A stretch of 64,000 nt of DNA from Lachnospiraceae bacterium (GTDB taxonomy: Bacteria > Bacillota > Clostridia > Lachnospirales > Lachnospiraceae): positions 62,001 through 126,000 of the forward strand of contig JAFYAS010000060.1 in NCBI GenBank assembly GCA_017540605.1. The letters run 5' to 3'. The position numbers and the translations under genes are program-made. The notes below the pieces were generated by a model. It searched no databases. It was given only the letters and a program-made list of their open reading frames with translations, and was not told where the DNA came from. This document shows positions 45,231 to 54,239 of this stretch, in pieces. The first letter of the stretch is position 1; every line of letters begins with the position of its first letter.

Positions 45231-46472
45231 ATGGGATTTTTTGATTTTATGAAGAAAAAGGATAAAGAAGAGGTTACATCTGAGGAAGTTTCCACAAAGG
45301 AAAAAGCGACACAAGAGGGTGTCGACTTAGAAGGAGAGAAAGAAGAGGCTTCTGTGACCTTTGAGGAGATTTCTCCTGAGGAAGTTACTAAGGAAGATGT
45401 TTCTGAGGATGTGAAAGAGGCTTCTGACAAAGATAATGCTTCTGATTCAGAGGATACATCTGCTGCAAAAGAATCTGCTGCCACTGAGGAAACTCTCTCC
45501 GCAGAGACCCCGAAAAAGAAGGGCTTTTTCGGAAGACTTATGGAAGGGCTTGCTAAGACCAGAAATTCTATGAATGAGTCCTTTAGCAGGTTGTTTTCCC
45601 TTTCTCAGATTGATGATGATTTTTATGATGAGCTTGAGGAAACTCTTATTATGGCTGATTTAGGCCTCGATACCACTGAAACTATTCTTGAGGATCTTAA
45701 GAAAAAGGTTAAGGAGAATCATTTGAAGACTCCTGCTGAGAGCAAGGAGCTCATTATGAATATTATCCGCAGTCAGATGGATGTGGATGATACGGCTTAT
45801 GATTTTGAGGAACAGAAGACTGTGCTTCTTATCATCGGTGTCAATGGTGTGGGTAAGACTACATCTATCGGAAAGCTGGCTCATCAGTATAAGGCGAGAG
45901 GTAAGAAGGTTCTTCTTGCTGCTGCCGATACCTTTAGAGCTGCTGCCATTGATCAGCTAAAGACCTGGGCAAACAGGGCTGAGGTAGATATCATTGCACA
46001 GGCAGAGGGGGGTGATCCTTCAGCTGTTGTCTATGATGCCGTAAGTGCTGCTAAGGCAAGAAACGTTGATATTCTTATCTGCGATACTGCAGGAAGACTT
46101 CACAATAAAAAGAATCTTATGGACGAGCTTGCCAAGATGAAGAGAATCATCGAGAAGGAGTATCCTGATGCTCATCTTGAGACCTTGATCGTGCTTGATG
46201 GTTCTACCGGTCAGAATGCTCTTGAGCAGGCTAAGCAGTTCTCTACCGTTACAAAGATTGATGGTATCATCTTAACTAAGCTTGATGGTACTGCAAAGGG
46301 CGGTATTGCCATCGCTATCCAGTCTGAGCTGGATGTTCCTGTAAAGTTTATCGGTGTGGGTGAGAAGATCGATGATCTTCAGAGATTTGATCCCAAGACC
46401 TATGTGGATGCTCTTTTTGCCGATATGGATATCAGAAGTGATATTGAAATGCTTATTGAGGATGAAGAATAA
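45231..46472 (+). CDS. ftsY: Signal recognition particle receptor FtsY
   Basis: This 413-residue GTPase docks the SRP-ribosome complex at the membrane. An acidic, low-complexity N-terminal A domain (about 15-90) is followed by the NG domain: IGVNGVGKTTSIGKLA (G1), DTFRAAAIDQLK, DTAGRLHNKKNLMDEL and TKLDGTAKGG. ATG 45231 with AAAAGGAG upstream is chosen over the in-frame TTG at 45222. Confidence 0.96.
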   Translation: MGFFDFMKKKDKEEVTSEEVSTKEKATQEGVDLEGEKEEASVTFEEISPEEVTKEDVSEDVKEASDKDNASDSEDTSAAKESAATEETLSAETPKKKGFFGRLMEGLAKTRNSMNESFSRLFSLSQIDDDFYDELEETLIMADLGLDTTETILEDLKKKVKENHLKTPAESKELIMNIIRSQMDVDDTAYDFEEQKTVLLIIGVNGVGKTTSIGKLAHQYKARGKKVLLAAADTFRAAAIDQLKTWANRAEVDIIAQAEGGDPSAVVYDAVSAAKARNVDILICDTAGRLHNKKNLMDELAKMKRIIEKEYPDAHLETLIVLDGSTGQNALEQAKQFSTVTKIDGIILTKLDGTAKGGIAIAIQSELDVPVKFIGVGEKIDDLQRFDPKTYVDALFADMDIRSDIEMLIEDEE

Positions 46473-46885
46473 TGCTATCTAAGAAGGAATATATGACAAA
46501 GGCATTTGCAACTATGCAGCTTGTGGATGGAGTTATCATGTTTTTGATCGCTATACTATATGGAGCAGCATATTTCCTAAATGTCGCAAATAATACCAAT
46601 AACAATTTAAGTACAGCTGACAAGCTGCTTATTATGCTTTTCATTCTCATTTTCTTTACTGCTTCGGTCCTTACATTTATGAGTGGAAGGCTTGCAAGAG
46701 CAGAGATCTCAAAAAAAGAGATATCAAAGGGAACTAAGGTGATGATAGTTGTTTCAGGTATCATTTCCGCCATAGCCCTTGTTATATTCTTTCTTATGGG
46801 ATTTTTAAGTACAGCACTTGTTTATATCTTTTTTGCAGCCAACAGCTTTATTCTTTTTTCAAGGCTCAAAAATAAATCGGAATAA
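46472..46885 (+). CDS. Small four-helix membrane protein
   Basis: This 137-residue protein has four predicted membrane segments (about 17-38, 51-70, 90-110, 113-130) and short charged loops. Its ATG overlaps the last base of the ftsY stop, so it is translated from the same message. No family is recognised. Confidence 0.7.
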   Translation: MLSKKEYMTKAFATMQLVDGVIMFLIAILYGAAYFLNVANNTNNNLSTADKLLIMLFILIFFTASVLTFMSGRLARAEISKKEISKGTKVMIVVSGIISAIALVIFFLMGFLSTALVYIFFAANSFILFSRLKNKSE

Positions 46886-46900
46886 AGGGAGGTCATGAGT

Positions 46901-47104
46901 ATGAATGATAATATAGATCCCAATGATATAAATAACATCATTTCTCTTTTGGACGGCGAGATCGAGAAGGGCGTAGGACGCTTTAAGGTGACTATGGATG
47001 AATCAGTTAATGCCGGTGAGACAAAAGAGAATTATCATCACGGAAGGTGTGATGTGGGAAGTCCTTTTTCTAAAGGGGATTTCAAAAATCTTTGTGATAT
47101 TTAA
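46901..47104 (+). CDS. Small hypothetical protein between ftsY and ilvA
   Basis: This 67-residue protein begins MNDNIDPNDINNIISLLDGEIEKGVGRFKV and has a Cys/His-containing C-terminus (HHGRCDVGSP). ATG 46901 has AAGGGAGG 8 nt upstream; the ATG at 46895 is too close. The function is unknown, though the clear ribosome site and tight packing argue that it is real. Confidence 0.65.
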   Translation: MNDNIDPNDINNIISLLDGEIEKGVGRFKVTMDESVNAGETKENYHHGRCDVGSPFSKGDFKNLCDI

Positions 47105-47117
47105 GAAGGAGTAAGAC

Positions 47118-48335
47118 ATGCTTACAATAGAGAAATTTGAGGAAGCCTACAATACAGTTCAAAAGGTTGTTCTTCCTACCAATCTTGTAAAAAGTGAATT
47201 TTTTAGTAATCAATGTGGGAACACTGTTTATTTAAAGCCTGAGAATATGCAGCTTACAGGCGCATATAAGATCAGAGGTGCTTATTATAAGATCAGTACC
47301 CTAAGCGATGAGGAAAGAGCAAAGGGGCTTATCACAGCTTCAGCAGGAAATCATGCTCAGGGTGTGGCTTATGCTGCAAAGGCATATGGTGTAAAGGCTA
47401 CTATCGTTATGCCTACCACAACGCCTCTTATTAAGGTCAATCGTACCAAGGGCTACGGTGCTGAAGTTATACTTTACGGAGATGTGTATGATGAATCATG
47501 TCAGTATGCTTTAGAGCTTGCTGAGGACAAGGGCTATACCTTTATCCATCCCTTTGATGATGAGGATGTTGCCTGTGGTCAGGGCTCTATTGCTATGGAG
47601 ATAGTTAAGGAGCTTCCCACAGTTGACTACATATTGGTTCCTATCGGTGGAGGCGGACTTGCAACAGGAGTTTCTACCTTTGCAAAGCTTCTTAACCCTC
47701 ATATCAAGGTAATAGGTGTTGAGCCGAGTGGCGCTGCCTGTATGAAGGAATCACTAAAGAACGGCAAGGTTACAACTCTTCCTATTGTCGATACTATAGC
47801 TGACGGTACTGCCGTAAAGACTCCGGGAGAGAAGATATTCCCTTATATCAAGGAGAATATTGATGAGATCATTACAGTAGATGATAATGAGCTGATCCTT
47901 TCCTTTCTTGATATGCTTGAGAATCACAAGATGCTGGTTGAAAACTCAGGTCTTCTTACAGTCGCAGCCTTAAAGCAGCTTGATTTTAAGGATAAAAAGG
48001 TAGTTGCCATCCTTTCGGGTGGAAATATGGATGTTATCACATTTTCATCTGTTGTACAGCATGGACTTATTGCGAGAAGCAGGATATTTACTGTATCAAC
48101 CCTTCTTCCTGACAAGCCAGGTGAGCTTATGAATGTTTCAAAGCTTATTGCTGAATTACAGGGCAATATCATAAAGCTTGAGCATAACCAGTTTGTTTCA
48201 ATCAACAGGAATTCGGCAGTGGAGCTTGTGATAACTATGGAGGCCTTCGGTCCTGAGCACAAGCAGAGGATCATAGCAGCTTTAGCTGAGCATGGCTACA
48301 CACCGGTTGAGAAAAATCCGAAGAGTATATATTAA
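47118..48335 (+). CDS. ilvA: Threonine ammonia-lyase (threonine dehydratase)
   Basis: This 405-residue PLP enzyme turns threonine into 2-oxobutanoate and ammonia. The PLP Lys is in LTGAYKIRGAYY, the substrate loop is SAGNHAQGVAYAA, the phosphate loop is PIGGGGLATG, and an ACT-like domain (LLPDKPGELMNVSKLIAEL) closes the protein. The single ACT domain and length match the short IlvA/TdcB type. Whether it serves isoleucine synthesis or threonine breakdown is not shown by the neighbours. Confidence 0.92.
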   Translation: MLTIEKFEEAYNTVQKVVLPTNLVKSEFFSNQCGNTVYLKPENMQLTGAYKIRGAYYKISTLSDEERAKGLITASAGNHAQGVAYAAKAYGVKATIVMPTTTPLIKVNRTKGYGAEVILYGDVYDESCQYALELAEDKGYTFIHPFDDEDVACGQGSIAMEIVKELPTVDYILVPIGGGGLATGVSTFAKLLNPHIKVIGVEPSGAACMKESLKNGKVTTLPIVDTIADGTAVKTPGEKIFPYIKENIDEIITVDDNELILSFLDMLENHKMLVENSGLLTVAALKQLDFKDKKVVAILSGGNMDVITFSSVVQHGLIARSRIFTVSTLLPDKPGELMNVSKLIAELQGNIIKLEHNQFVSINRNSAVELVITMEAFGPEHKQRIIAALAEHGYTPVEKNPKSIY

Positions 48336-48344
48336 GAGGTTTTT

Positions 48345-49142
48345 ATGGAATTATTCAGTATTGCCAGCGGAAGCAGCGGAAACTGTATCATGGTCGGTAG
48401 TGACAATACCAAGGTTTTGGTGGATGTGGGCATCAGCATGAAGAGGATAAAGGAAGGTCTTTTAAGTGTTGATCTAAGCTTTGATGATATAAATGGAATT
48501 GTCATCACTCATGAACATGCGGATCATATAAAGGGACTTGGAGTTATAGCAAGAAAGCATGGACTTCCCATGTATGCCACAAGAAAAACCATCGAAGCTA
48601 TCAGAAGAGACAGGACCTTGGGAGATTATGATGACAGCCTTTTTTACTCAATCAGACCTGATGAACCTTTTGATATAGGGGATATTGAGGTGGAAGCGAA
48701 TCGTATCTGGCATGATGCCGCTGATCCGGTTTGCTATACCTTTAAATGCCAGGGTAAGAAAGCATCAGTAGCTACCGATATGGGAGATTATGATGATTAT
48801 ATAGTTGAAAAGCTTTCTGATTCAGATATTATGCTCATCGAATCCAATCATGACATAAGGATGCTTGAGGCGGGACCCTATCCCTATTATCTTAAGCGAA
48901 GAATATTGAGTGATCATGGACATCTGTCAAATGAGCGTTCGGGAAGTCTTATTTTAAGGCTATTAAACTCACATATTAAAGGGATAGCATTAGGACATCT
49001 AAGTCATGAGAACAATTATCCCGACCTTGCTTTTGAGACAGTTAAGAATATTCTTTTAGATAATGAATTTACAAATGATATAAGAGATTTTAATCTTCAG
49101 GTTGCAAGAAGGGATTGTCCTTCAGTTCATTTTGTGGCTTGA
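48345..49142 (+). CDS. WalJ/YycJ-like metallo-beta-lactamase-fold hydrolase
   Basis: This 265-residue protein has FSIASGSSGNCIMVG and the metal site THEHADHIKGL, then a Gly-rich core and GHLSHENNYPD near the end. It belongs to the YycJ/WalJ family; the Bacillus member sits with walRK and is tied to DNA replication/cell-wall control, with a 5'-3' exonuclease activity reported. Here it precedes REC-HD-GYP instead. Confidence 0.85.
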   Translation: MELFSIASGSSGNCIMVGSDNTKVLVDVGISMKRIKEGLLSVDLSFDDINGIVITHEHADHIKGLGVIARKHGLPMYATRKTIEAIRRDRTLGDYDDSLFYSIRPDEPFDIGDIEVEANRIWHDAADPVCYTFKCQGKKASVATDMGDYDDYIVEKLSDSDIMLIESNHDIRMLEAGPYPYYLKRRILSDHGHLSNERSGSLILRLLNSHIKGIALGHLSHENNYPDLAFETVKNILLDNEFTNDIRDFNLQVARRDCPSVHFVA

Positions 49143-49156
49143 TTGGAGGTTTTTAT

Positions 49157-50167
49157 ATGGAAGATTGGATCATAGTTGTTGATGACGATCCTATGAATTT
49201 GAGACTTGCAAGTAAAATATTCGGAGAAGCGAAGATGAGAGCCAGCTATTTTAGATCGGGGAAGGAAATGCTTGACTTCCTTGATGGTGAGAAGTTACCG
49301 GATCTCATTCTTCTTGATGTTCATATGCCTGATATGGATGGCTTTGAGGTGCTTTCATCCCTTCGCGCCAATTCAAGCTATGAGAAGGTGCCGGTGATCT
49401 TTTTAACTGCCGATGATGATATAGATACCGAAACAAGAGGCTTGAATGCCGGAGCATCTGATTTTATTAAAAAGCCCTTTGCCGCAAAGATACTTCTTAC
49501 AAGAGTAAGAAATACCATTGCCTTAAGTCGTGTTCAGCTTGATATGGAAAGAGCTCTTGCTGAACAGGCGGACAGACTTTATAGGGTTTATATTCAGGTG
49601 GTTATGTCTATGTCTATGGCGATAGATGCAAAGGATACCTATACCAACGGTCATTCCTCAAGAGTTGCCATGTATTCAAAGATGATAGCTTCAAGAGCAG
49701 GCTATTCGGCAGAGGCTCTGAATGATATTTATATGATGGGACTATTACATGATGTAGGTAAGATCGGAGTTCCTGATGAGATCATAAATAAGCCGGGCAA
49801 GCTCACTGATGATGAGTTTGATATCATAAAGAAGCATCCGGTGATCGGTGGCGATATACTTAAGAATATTTCAGAATTTCCAGAGCTTTATAAAGGTGCG
49901 AGATGGCATCATGAGAGATATGATGGAAAGGGTTATCCTGATGGTCTTATGGGAGATGAGATACCGGAGGTAGCAAGGATCATAGCTGTTGCCGATACCT
50001 ATGATGCCATGACGAGTAAGCGTAGCTACAGAGATCCTCTTCCACAGGATTATGTAAGGTCGGAATTTATAAAATGTAAGGGAACCCAGTTTGATCCAAG
50101 ATTTGCTGATATCATGATCGAGCTGATTGACGAGGATACCGATTATCACATGAAGGAAGAAAAATAA
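49157..50167 (+). CDS. Response regulator with HD-GYP output
   Basis: This 336-residue protein has a complete receiver domain (VVDDDPMNLRLA, phospho-Asp in LILLDVHMPDMDG, Lys in FIKKPF) and a HD-GYP domain (GLLHDVGKIGVP, WHHERYDGKGYPDGL, ADTYDAMTSKRSYR). It is expected to hydrolyse cyclic-di-GMP when phosphorylated. ATG 49157 has TTGGAGGT upstream. It lies 10 bp before the hybrid kinase, which is its likely phosphodonor or partner. Confidence 0.93.
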   Translation: MEDWIIVVDDDPMNLRLASKIFGEAKMRASYFRSGKEMLDFLDGEKLPDLILLDVHMPDMDGFEVLSSLRANSSYEKVPVIFLTADDDIDTETRGLNAGASDFIKKPFAAKILLTRVRNTIALSRVQLDMERALAEQADRLYRVYIQVVMSMSMAIDAKDTYTNGHSSRVAMYSKMIASRAGYSAEALNDIYMMGLLHDVGKIGVPDEIINKPGKLTDDEFDIIKKHPVIGGDILKNISEFPELYKGARWHHERYDGKGYPDGLMGDEIPEVARIIAVADTYDAMTSKRSYRDPLPQDYVRSEFIKCKGTQFDPRFADIMIELIDEDTDYHMKEEK

Positions 50168-50177
50168 GGTTGTTTTT

Positions 50178-53100
50178 ATGAAGAAGAAAAGGTTCAAGCT
50201 TAACAAGATAATAATAGCAGTTATGATCATAGCTTTATTTGCTGTTATTATCACCAATTTGATATTCGTAAGCAATGTCACCAACAGACAGGCGGATGAG
50301 GTTGGTCGTGTTCAGCTTGATGCCATAAGAAGTGAGCTTTCAAGCTCTCTGCAGGAATCGGAAACCTCTCTTCAGGGCGTGGCAGCTGATGTAGAAAGAA
50401 TCATAGAATCTGATGGAGTGGGTGATGTTCTTTCTGAATATGTTGCCAAGAGAAAAAATGAATTTTATGACGCCACTGCCGGCAATACCTTCAATGTGTA
50501 TGCTGCGGGAACAGATTGGGATATCATTCCTGATTTTGATAAGCCTGACAATTACAGAAGTATAGACAGACCCTGGTATATTGGAGCACAAAAGACTCCG
50601 GGTATACCTTTTGTGACTGATCCTTATATCGACAGCATGACAGGTGATACCTGTTATACAATGGCTATTATGCTTGATGATAAGGATACGGTTGTCGCTA
50701 TGGATTTTACACTTACCAAATTAAACGAATCCATCAAGCGTATGACAGATAATACTACAAACAAGGCACTTATTGTTACCAAGAACGGTGTAGTTCTCGG
50801 CTTTAATGATATGAGCTATACCGGAAAAAAACTGACGGAGGCTGTGCCTGAATATTCAGAGAGCTACCAAAACCTAAAGGTATCAGGTAACAAGAAATTT
50901 GAAACAACCATAAACGGTATTACTTATATGACATTTGGCAGTGTTGCCTCTGACAGATGGTATATGCTTCTTTTTATTGAGGAAAAGACTCTTTATGGCA
51001 ACGGCTACAAGCAGATGGGCACAAATATTGCACTTATACTTATTCTTTCAGCTATATCTATCATTCTTTATTCCAGATTAAGAAAACAAAGTAAGGCTCA
51101 GTCTGAAGTGCTTGAAAAGCAGAATGAATTCTTTAAGAGCCTTCATGATGATCTCAACAATCCTGTAAAGAGTATATTAAGTCTCACATCATATGATGAA
51201 AGTGATGAGGGTTATTTAGACTCTCAGGAAAAGCTTGCGAGAATTAAGGAAGCCGGACTTAGGCTTCAGACAACAGTGAAGGATATGAATGTCTATTCTT
51301 CAATGGCGGGAGAGAAATCTGCCAAGGGATCTACTAATGATGTTCTTGATTCAGGTAAGAAAATATCCAGATCAATTAAAAAATCCAGAAATCTTATGGC
51401 TGTGATGCTTTTTACGATCAGTATTATTGTAGCTGTTTTTGGATCATTTTTGTCATTCCTTTTGATATACCTTCTCACCTTAGGAGAGTCAGTTTCACAA
51501 TCGAGCTATTTGGATATTTGGTTTGTCAACCAGAGGGCAATTATCAATACTGTAGGTAAGGAGCTGGAGGTTGAATCCGATGTACTGAAGGACCATGATC
51601 GTACGGTAAAGTGGCTTGATGACATGGTTAGAGGTAATACAACCATTTCTGCTATATATGTAGGTAATACAGAATGGGATAAGCCTGTAAAGATGAATAA
51701 CGGATGGGAGCCTGATGCTGACTTTAGGCTTGATTCACGTGATTGGTATAAGGAGACCATGAAGCTTGAGGGGGATCTGAATATATCAGCTCCTTATTAT
51801 GATGCTCAAACAGGGCAGTGCTGTATTACAATGTCCAAAATGCTCTTTGACAAAAATGGTCAATTTTTATGTGTCATAGGTGCGGATTATTATATGGACT
51901 CCATTTTCAATGCCAGCAGTGGTGGATTTACTTCGTACGAGTATTCTTTTATGGTGGATCAACAGGGAAATATCATAAATCATCCTAACAAGGAATATAG
52001 GATGAGCGAGAACAATATGGTTAGCCTTAGCGATACTTGTTATAATAAAATATATGAAAGATTAAACGAGGATCATGAGATCGGTATCATTTCAAAGGAT
52101 TACACAGGACATTTAGCGTATATAACAAATATGAAGATGAAAACCAGTCCGTTTTATCTTGTTTCTGTCACGGATCTTCAGGATAACGCGTACTTTATGA
52201 TATTCTTTATCACTGCTTTTTTGGTTATTGCTCTTATAGCCACTGCTATTTTTTCACTTGTCTTAACCAATAGGATCATCAAGTGGCAGAATCAGTCCAA
52301 TGAAGAGCTTTCAGAGGCGGTAGAGGATGCAAGAGCAGCAGGAAAAGCTAAGTCTGACTTCCTGGCAAGAATGAGTCACGAGATCAGAACACCTATCAAT
52401 GCAGTTATCGGTATGGATGAGATGATACTTCGAGAGACGGATGATCCGGATATCAGAGAGTATGCTGCAAATATCGACAGTGCAGGAAAGACATTGCTCA
52501 ACCTGATAAATGGAATCCTTGATTTTTCAAAGATCGAGGATGGAAAGATGGAGATCATCCCTGTAAAGTATGAGATACTTGATGTGATCGATGATCTTGT
52601 GAATATGATATCAGAGAAGGCGACAGAGAAGGGACTTGATTTAAGTCTTGAGATCGATCCCAAGCTTCCGAAGAGTCTTTTTGGTGATGATATCAGGATA
52701 AAGCAGATAGTTACAAATCTTTTGACCAATGCGGTAAAGTATACCGAGGAGGGTACCGTTGTCCTAAAGTGTACGGGATATTATGCGGATGAAGAGAATT
52801 ATATGCTCTACTTTGGTGTATATGATACCGGTATCGGTATCAAGGAGGAGGATACTAAGAGACTTTTCGAGTCCTTTAGGCGTATTGATGAGACTAGAAA
52901 CAGGAACATAGAGGGAACCGGTCTTGGTATATCCATTGTTCAGGCTCTTCTTGATATGATGGGTAGCGAGTTGAAGGTAGAAAGTGTCTATGGTGAAGGC
53001 TCACAGTTCTCGTTCAGATTGAAACAGCAGGTGATAGAAAAGGCTGAGATAGGCAATTATAACAGACACAGAGAAGCATCCCTGATAAAGGAAGGACACA

Positions 53101-54221
53101 GAAAGGTAATTCAGTCTAAGAATGCAGATATACTTGTAGTTGATGACAACGAAATGAACCTAAAGGTTGTTAAGGGACTTCTTAAGCGTACCGGTATAGT
53201 GCCTGATCTTTGTGACAGTGGAGCTAAGTGTATTGAAAGCGTAAAAGCTAAGCATTATGATATCATTTTCCTTGACCATATGATGCCTGAGATGGATGGC
53301 GTGGTGACCTTGAAGAAGATGAAGAAGGAAAAGCTCTTACCTCCGGATACTACGGTTATTGTTCTTACTGCCAATGCGATAGTTGGTGCCAAGGAGGAAT
53401 ATCTTAAGGAGGGCTTTGAGGATTATCTGTCAAAACCTATTGAGTCAGAAAAGCTTGAGTCATTACTTGCAAAATATCTACCGGACAACAAGATCGATTA
53501 TGCAGAGACCACAGATCTTAGAGCCTTGCAGGCGAAAAACAAAAAGGCTCAGAGAAAGAAATGGGAGGAGCAGGATCTTCCTGAAAGAAAAGAAGAGGGC
53601 GCTTTGTCGGAGTTTGTTGTCAAGCTAAAGGAGAAAAACTTTGATACCGAGAGCGGTCTTAAATATGTGGTAGGGGATGAGGGATTTTATAAGGAACTGC
53701 TGTTGGATTTTGCTAATTCATCAAGTGAAAAGAAAAAATCTATCGAGGCTTCATACGATTCTATGAATGTGGAGAACTATCGTATATTTGTCCATGCTTT
53801 AAAGAGTACTTCAAGGACTATTGGTGCAAATGAATTGTCCGTGCTTGCCCTTGATCAGGAGGATGCTGCCAAAAAGAATGATGAGGCTGCTATAAAGAAA
53901 GGGTATGAGGCACTTATGAGTGCCTATGATAAGGCTGTAGCTGATATAAGAGAGGTGCTTGGAGAAGGCGAGAAAGAAATAAAGACGGAGCTTAAAGTAG
54001 CTGACAAGGATTATTTAAAGGATATGCTTGGTAAAGCTATAGCCTTCTTTGACAATTTTGAAGAGGATGGTGCATCGAAGATCATAGCTGAGCTTTGTGA
54101 TTATGTATATGATGGCAAGCCCTTATCTGAAGTGCTTTCAGAATGCAAAAATAAAATGGAGAATTTCGACTTAAAGGGAGCTGCTGATATTGCGAAAAAG
54201 ATTCTTGAAGATATTGCCTGA
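50178..54221 (+). CDS. Giant hybrid sensor kinase with two sensor modules, REC and HPt
   Basis: This 1347-residue protein reads: membrane segment (about 10-32), Cache-like sensor (about 40-270), membrane segment (about 277-296), a HisKA-like fragment (FFKSLHDDLNNPVKSIL, about 316-332), a membrane segment (about 408-437), second Cache-like sensor (445-660), membrane segment (about 672-698), true HisKA with SHEIRTP (His about 733), HATPase (DTGIGIKEEDT, EGTGLGISIV), receiver (phospho-Asp in IFLDHMMPEMDG, about 1032) and HPt (FVHALKSTSR, about 1205). It is a phosphorelay kinase. The repeat of the sensor layout suggests fusion of two kinases. It is next to two HD-GYP genes. Confidence 0.9.
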   Translation: MKKKRFKLNKIIIAVMIIALFAVIITNLIFVSNVTNRQADEVGRVQLDAIRSELSSSLQESETSLQGVAADVERIIESDGVGDVLSEYVAKRKNEFYDATAGNTFNVYAAGTDWDIIPDFDKPDNYRSIDRPWYIGAQKTPGIPFVTDPYIDSMTGDTCYTMAIMLDDKDTVVAMDFTLTKLNESIKRMTDNTTNKALIVTKNGVVLGFNDMSYTGKKLTEAVPEYSESYQNLKVSGNKKFETTINGITYMTFGSVASDRWYMLLFIEEKTLYGNGYKQMGTNIALILILSAISIILYSRLRKQSKAQSEVLEKQNEFFKSLHDDLNNPVKSILSLTSYDESDEGYLDSQEKLARIKEAGLRLQTTVKDMNVYSSMAGEKSAKGSTNDVLDSGKKISRSIKKSRNLMAVMLFTISIIVAVFGSFLSFLLIYLLTLGESVSQSSYLDIWFVNQRAIINTVGKELEVESDVLKDHDRTVKWLDDMVRGNTTISAIYVGNTEWDKPVKMNNGWEPDADFRLDSRDWYKETMKLEGDLNISAPYYDAQTGQCCITMSKMLFDKNGQFLCVIGADYYMDSIFNASSGGFTSYEYSFMVDQQGNIINHPNKEYRMSENNMVSLSDTCYNKIYERLNEDHEIGIISKDYTGHLAYITNMKMKTSPFYLVSVTDLQDNAYFMIFFITAFLVIALIATAIFSLVLTNRIIKWQNQSNEELSEAVEDARAAGKAKSDFLARMSHEIRTPINAVIGMDEMILRETDDPDIREYAANIDSAGKTLLNLINGILDFSKIEDGKMEIIPVKYEILDVIDDLVNMISEKATEKGLDLSLEIDPKLPKSLFGDDIRIKQIVTNLLTNAVKYTEEGTVVLKCTGYYADEENYMLYFGVYDTGIGIKEEDTKRLFESFRRIDETRNRNIEGTGLGISIVQALLDMMGSELKVESVYGEGSQFSFRLKQQVIEKAEIGNYNRHREASLIKEGHRKVIQSKNADILVVDDNEMNLKVVKGLLKRTGIVPDLCDSGAKCIESVKAKHYDIIFLDHMMPEMDGVVTLKKMKKEKLLPPDTTVIVLTANAIVGAKEEYLKEGFEDYLSKPIESEKLESLLAKYLPDNKIDYAETTDLRALQAKNKKAQRKKWEEQDLPERKEEGALSEFVVKLKEKNFDTESGLKYVVGDEGFYKELLLDFANSSSEKKKSIEASYDSMNVENYRIFVHALKSTSRTIGANELSVLALDQEDAAKKNDEAAIKKGYEALMSAYDKAVADIREVLGEGEKEIKTELKVADKDYLKDMLGKAIAFFDNFEEDGASKIIAELCDYVYDGKPLSEVLSECKNKMENFDLKGAADIAKKILEDIA

Positions 54222-54239
54222 TAATGGGAGAGAATTATT

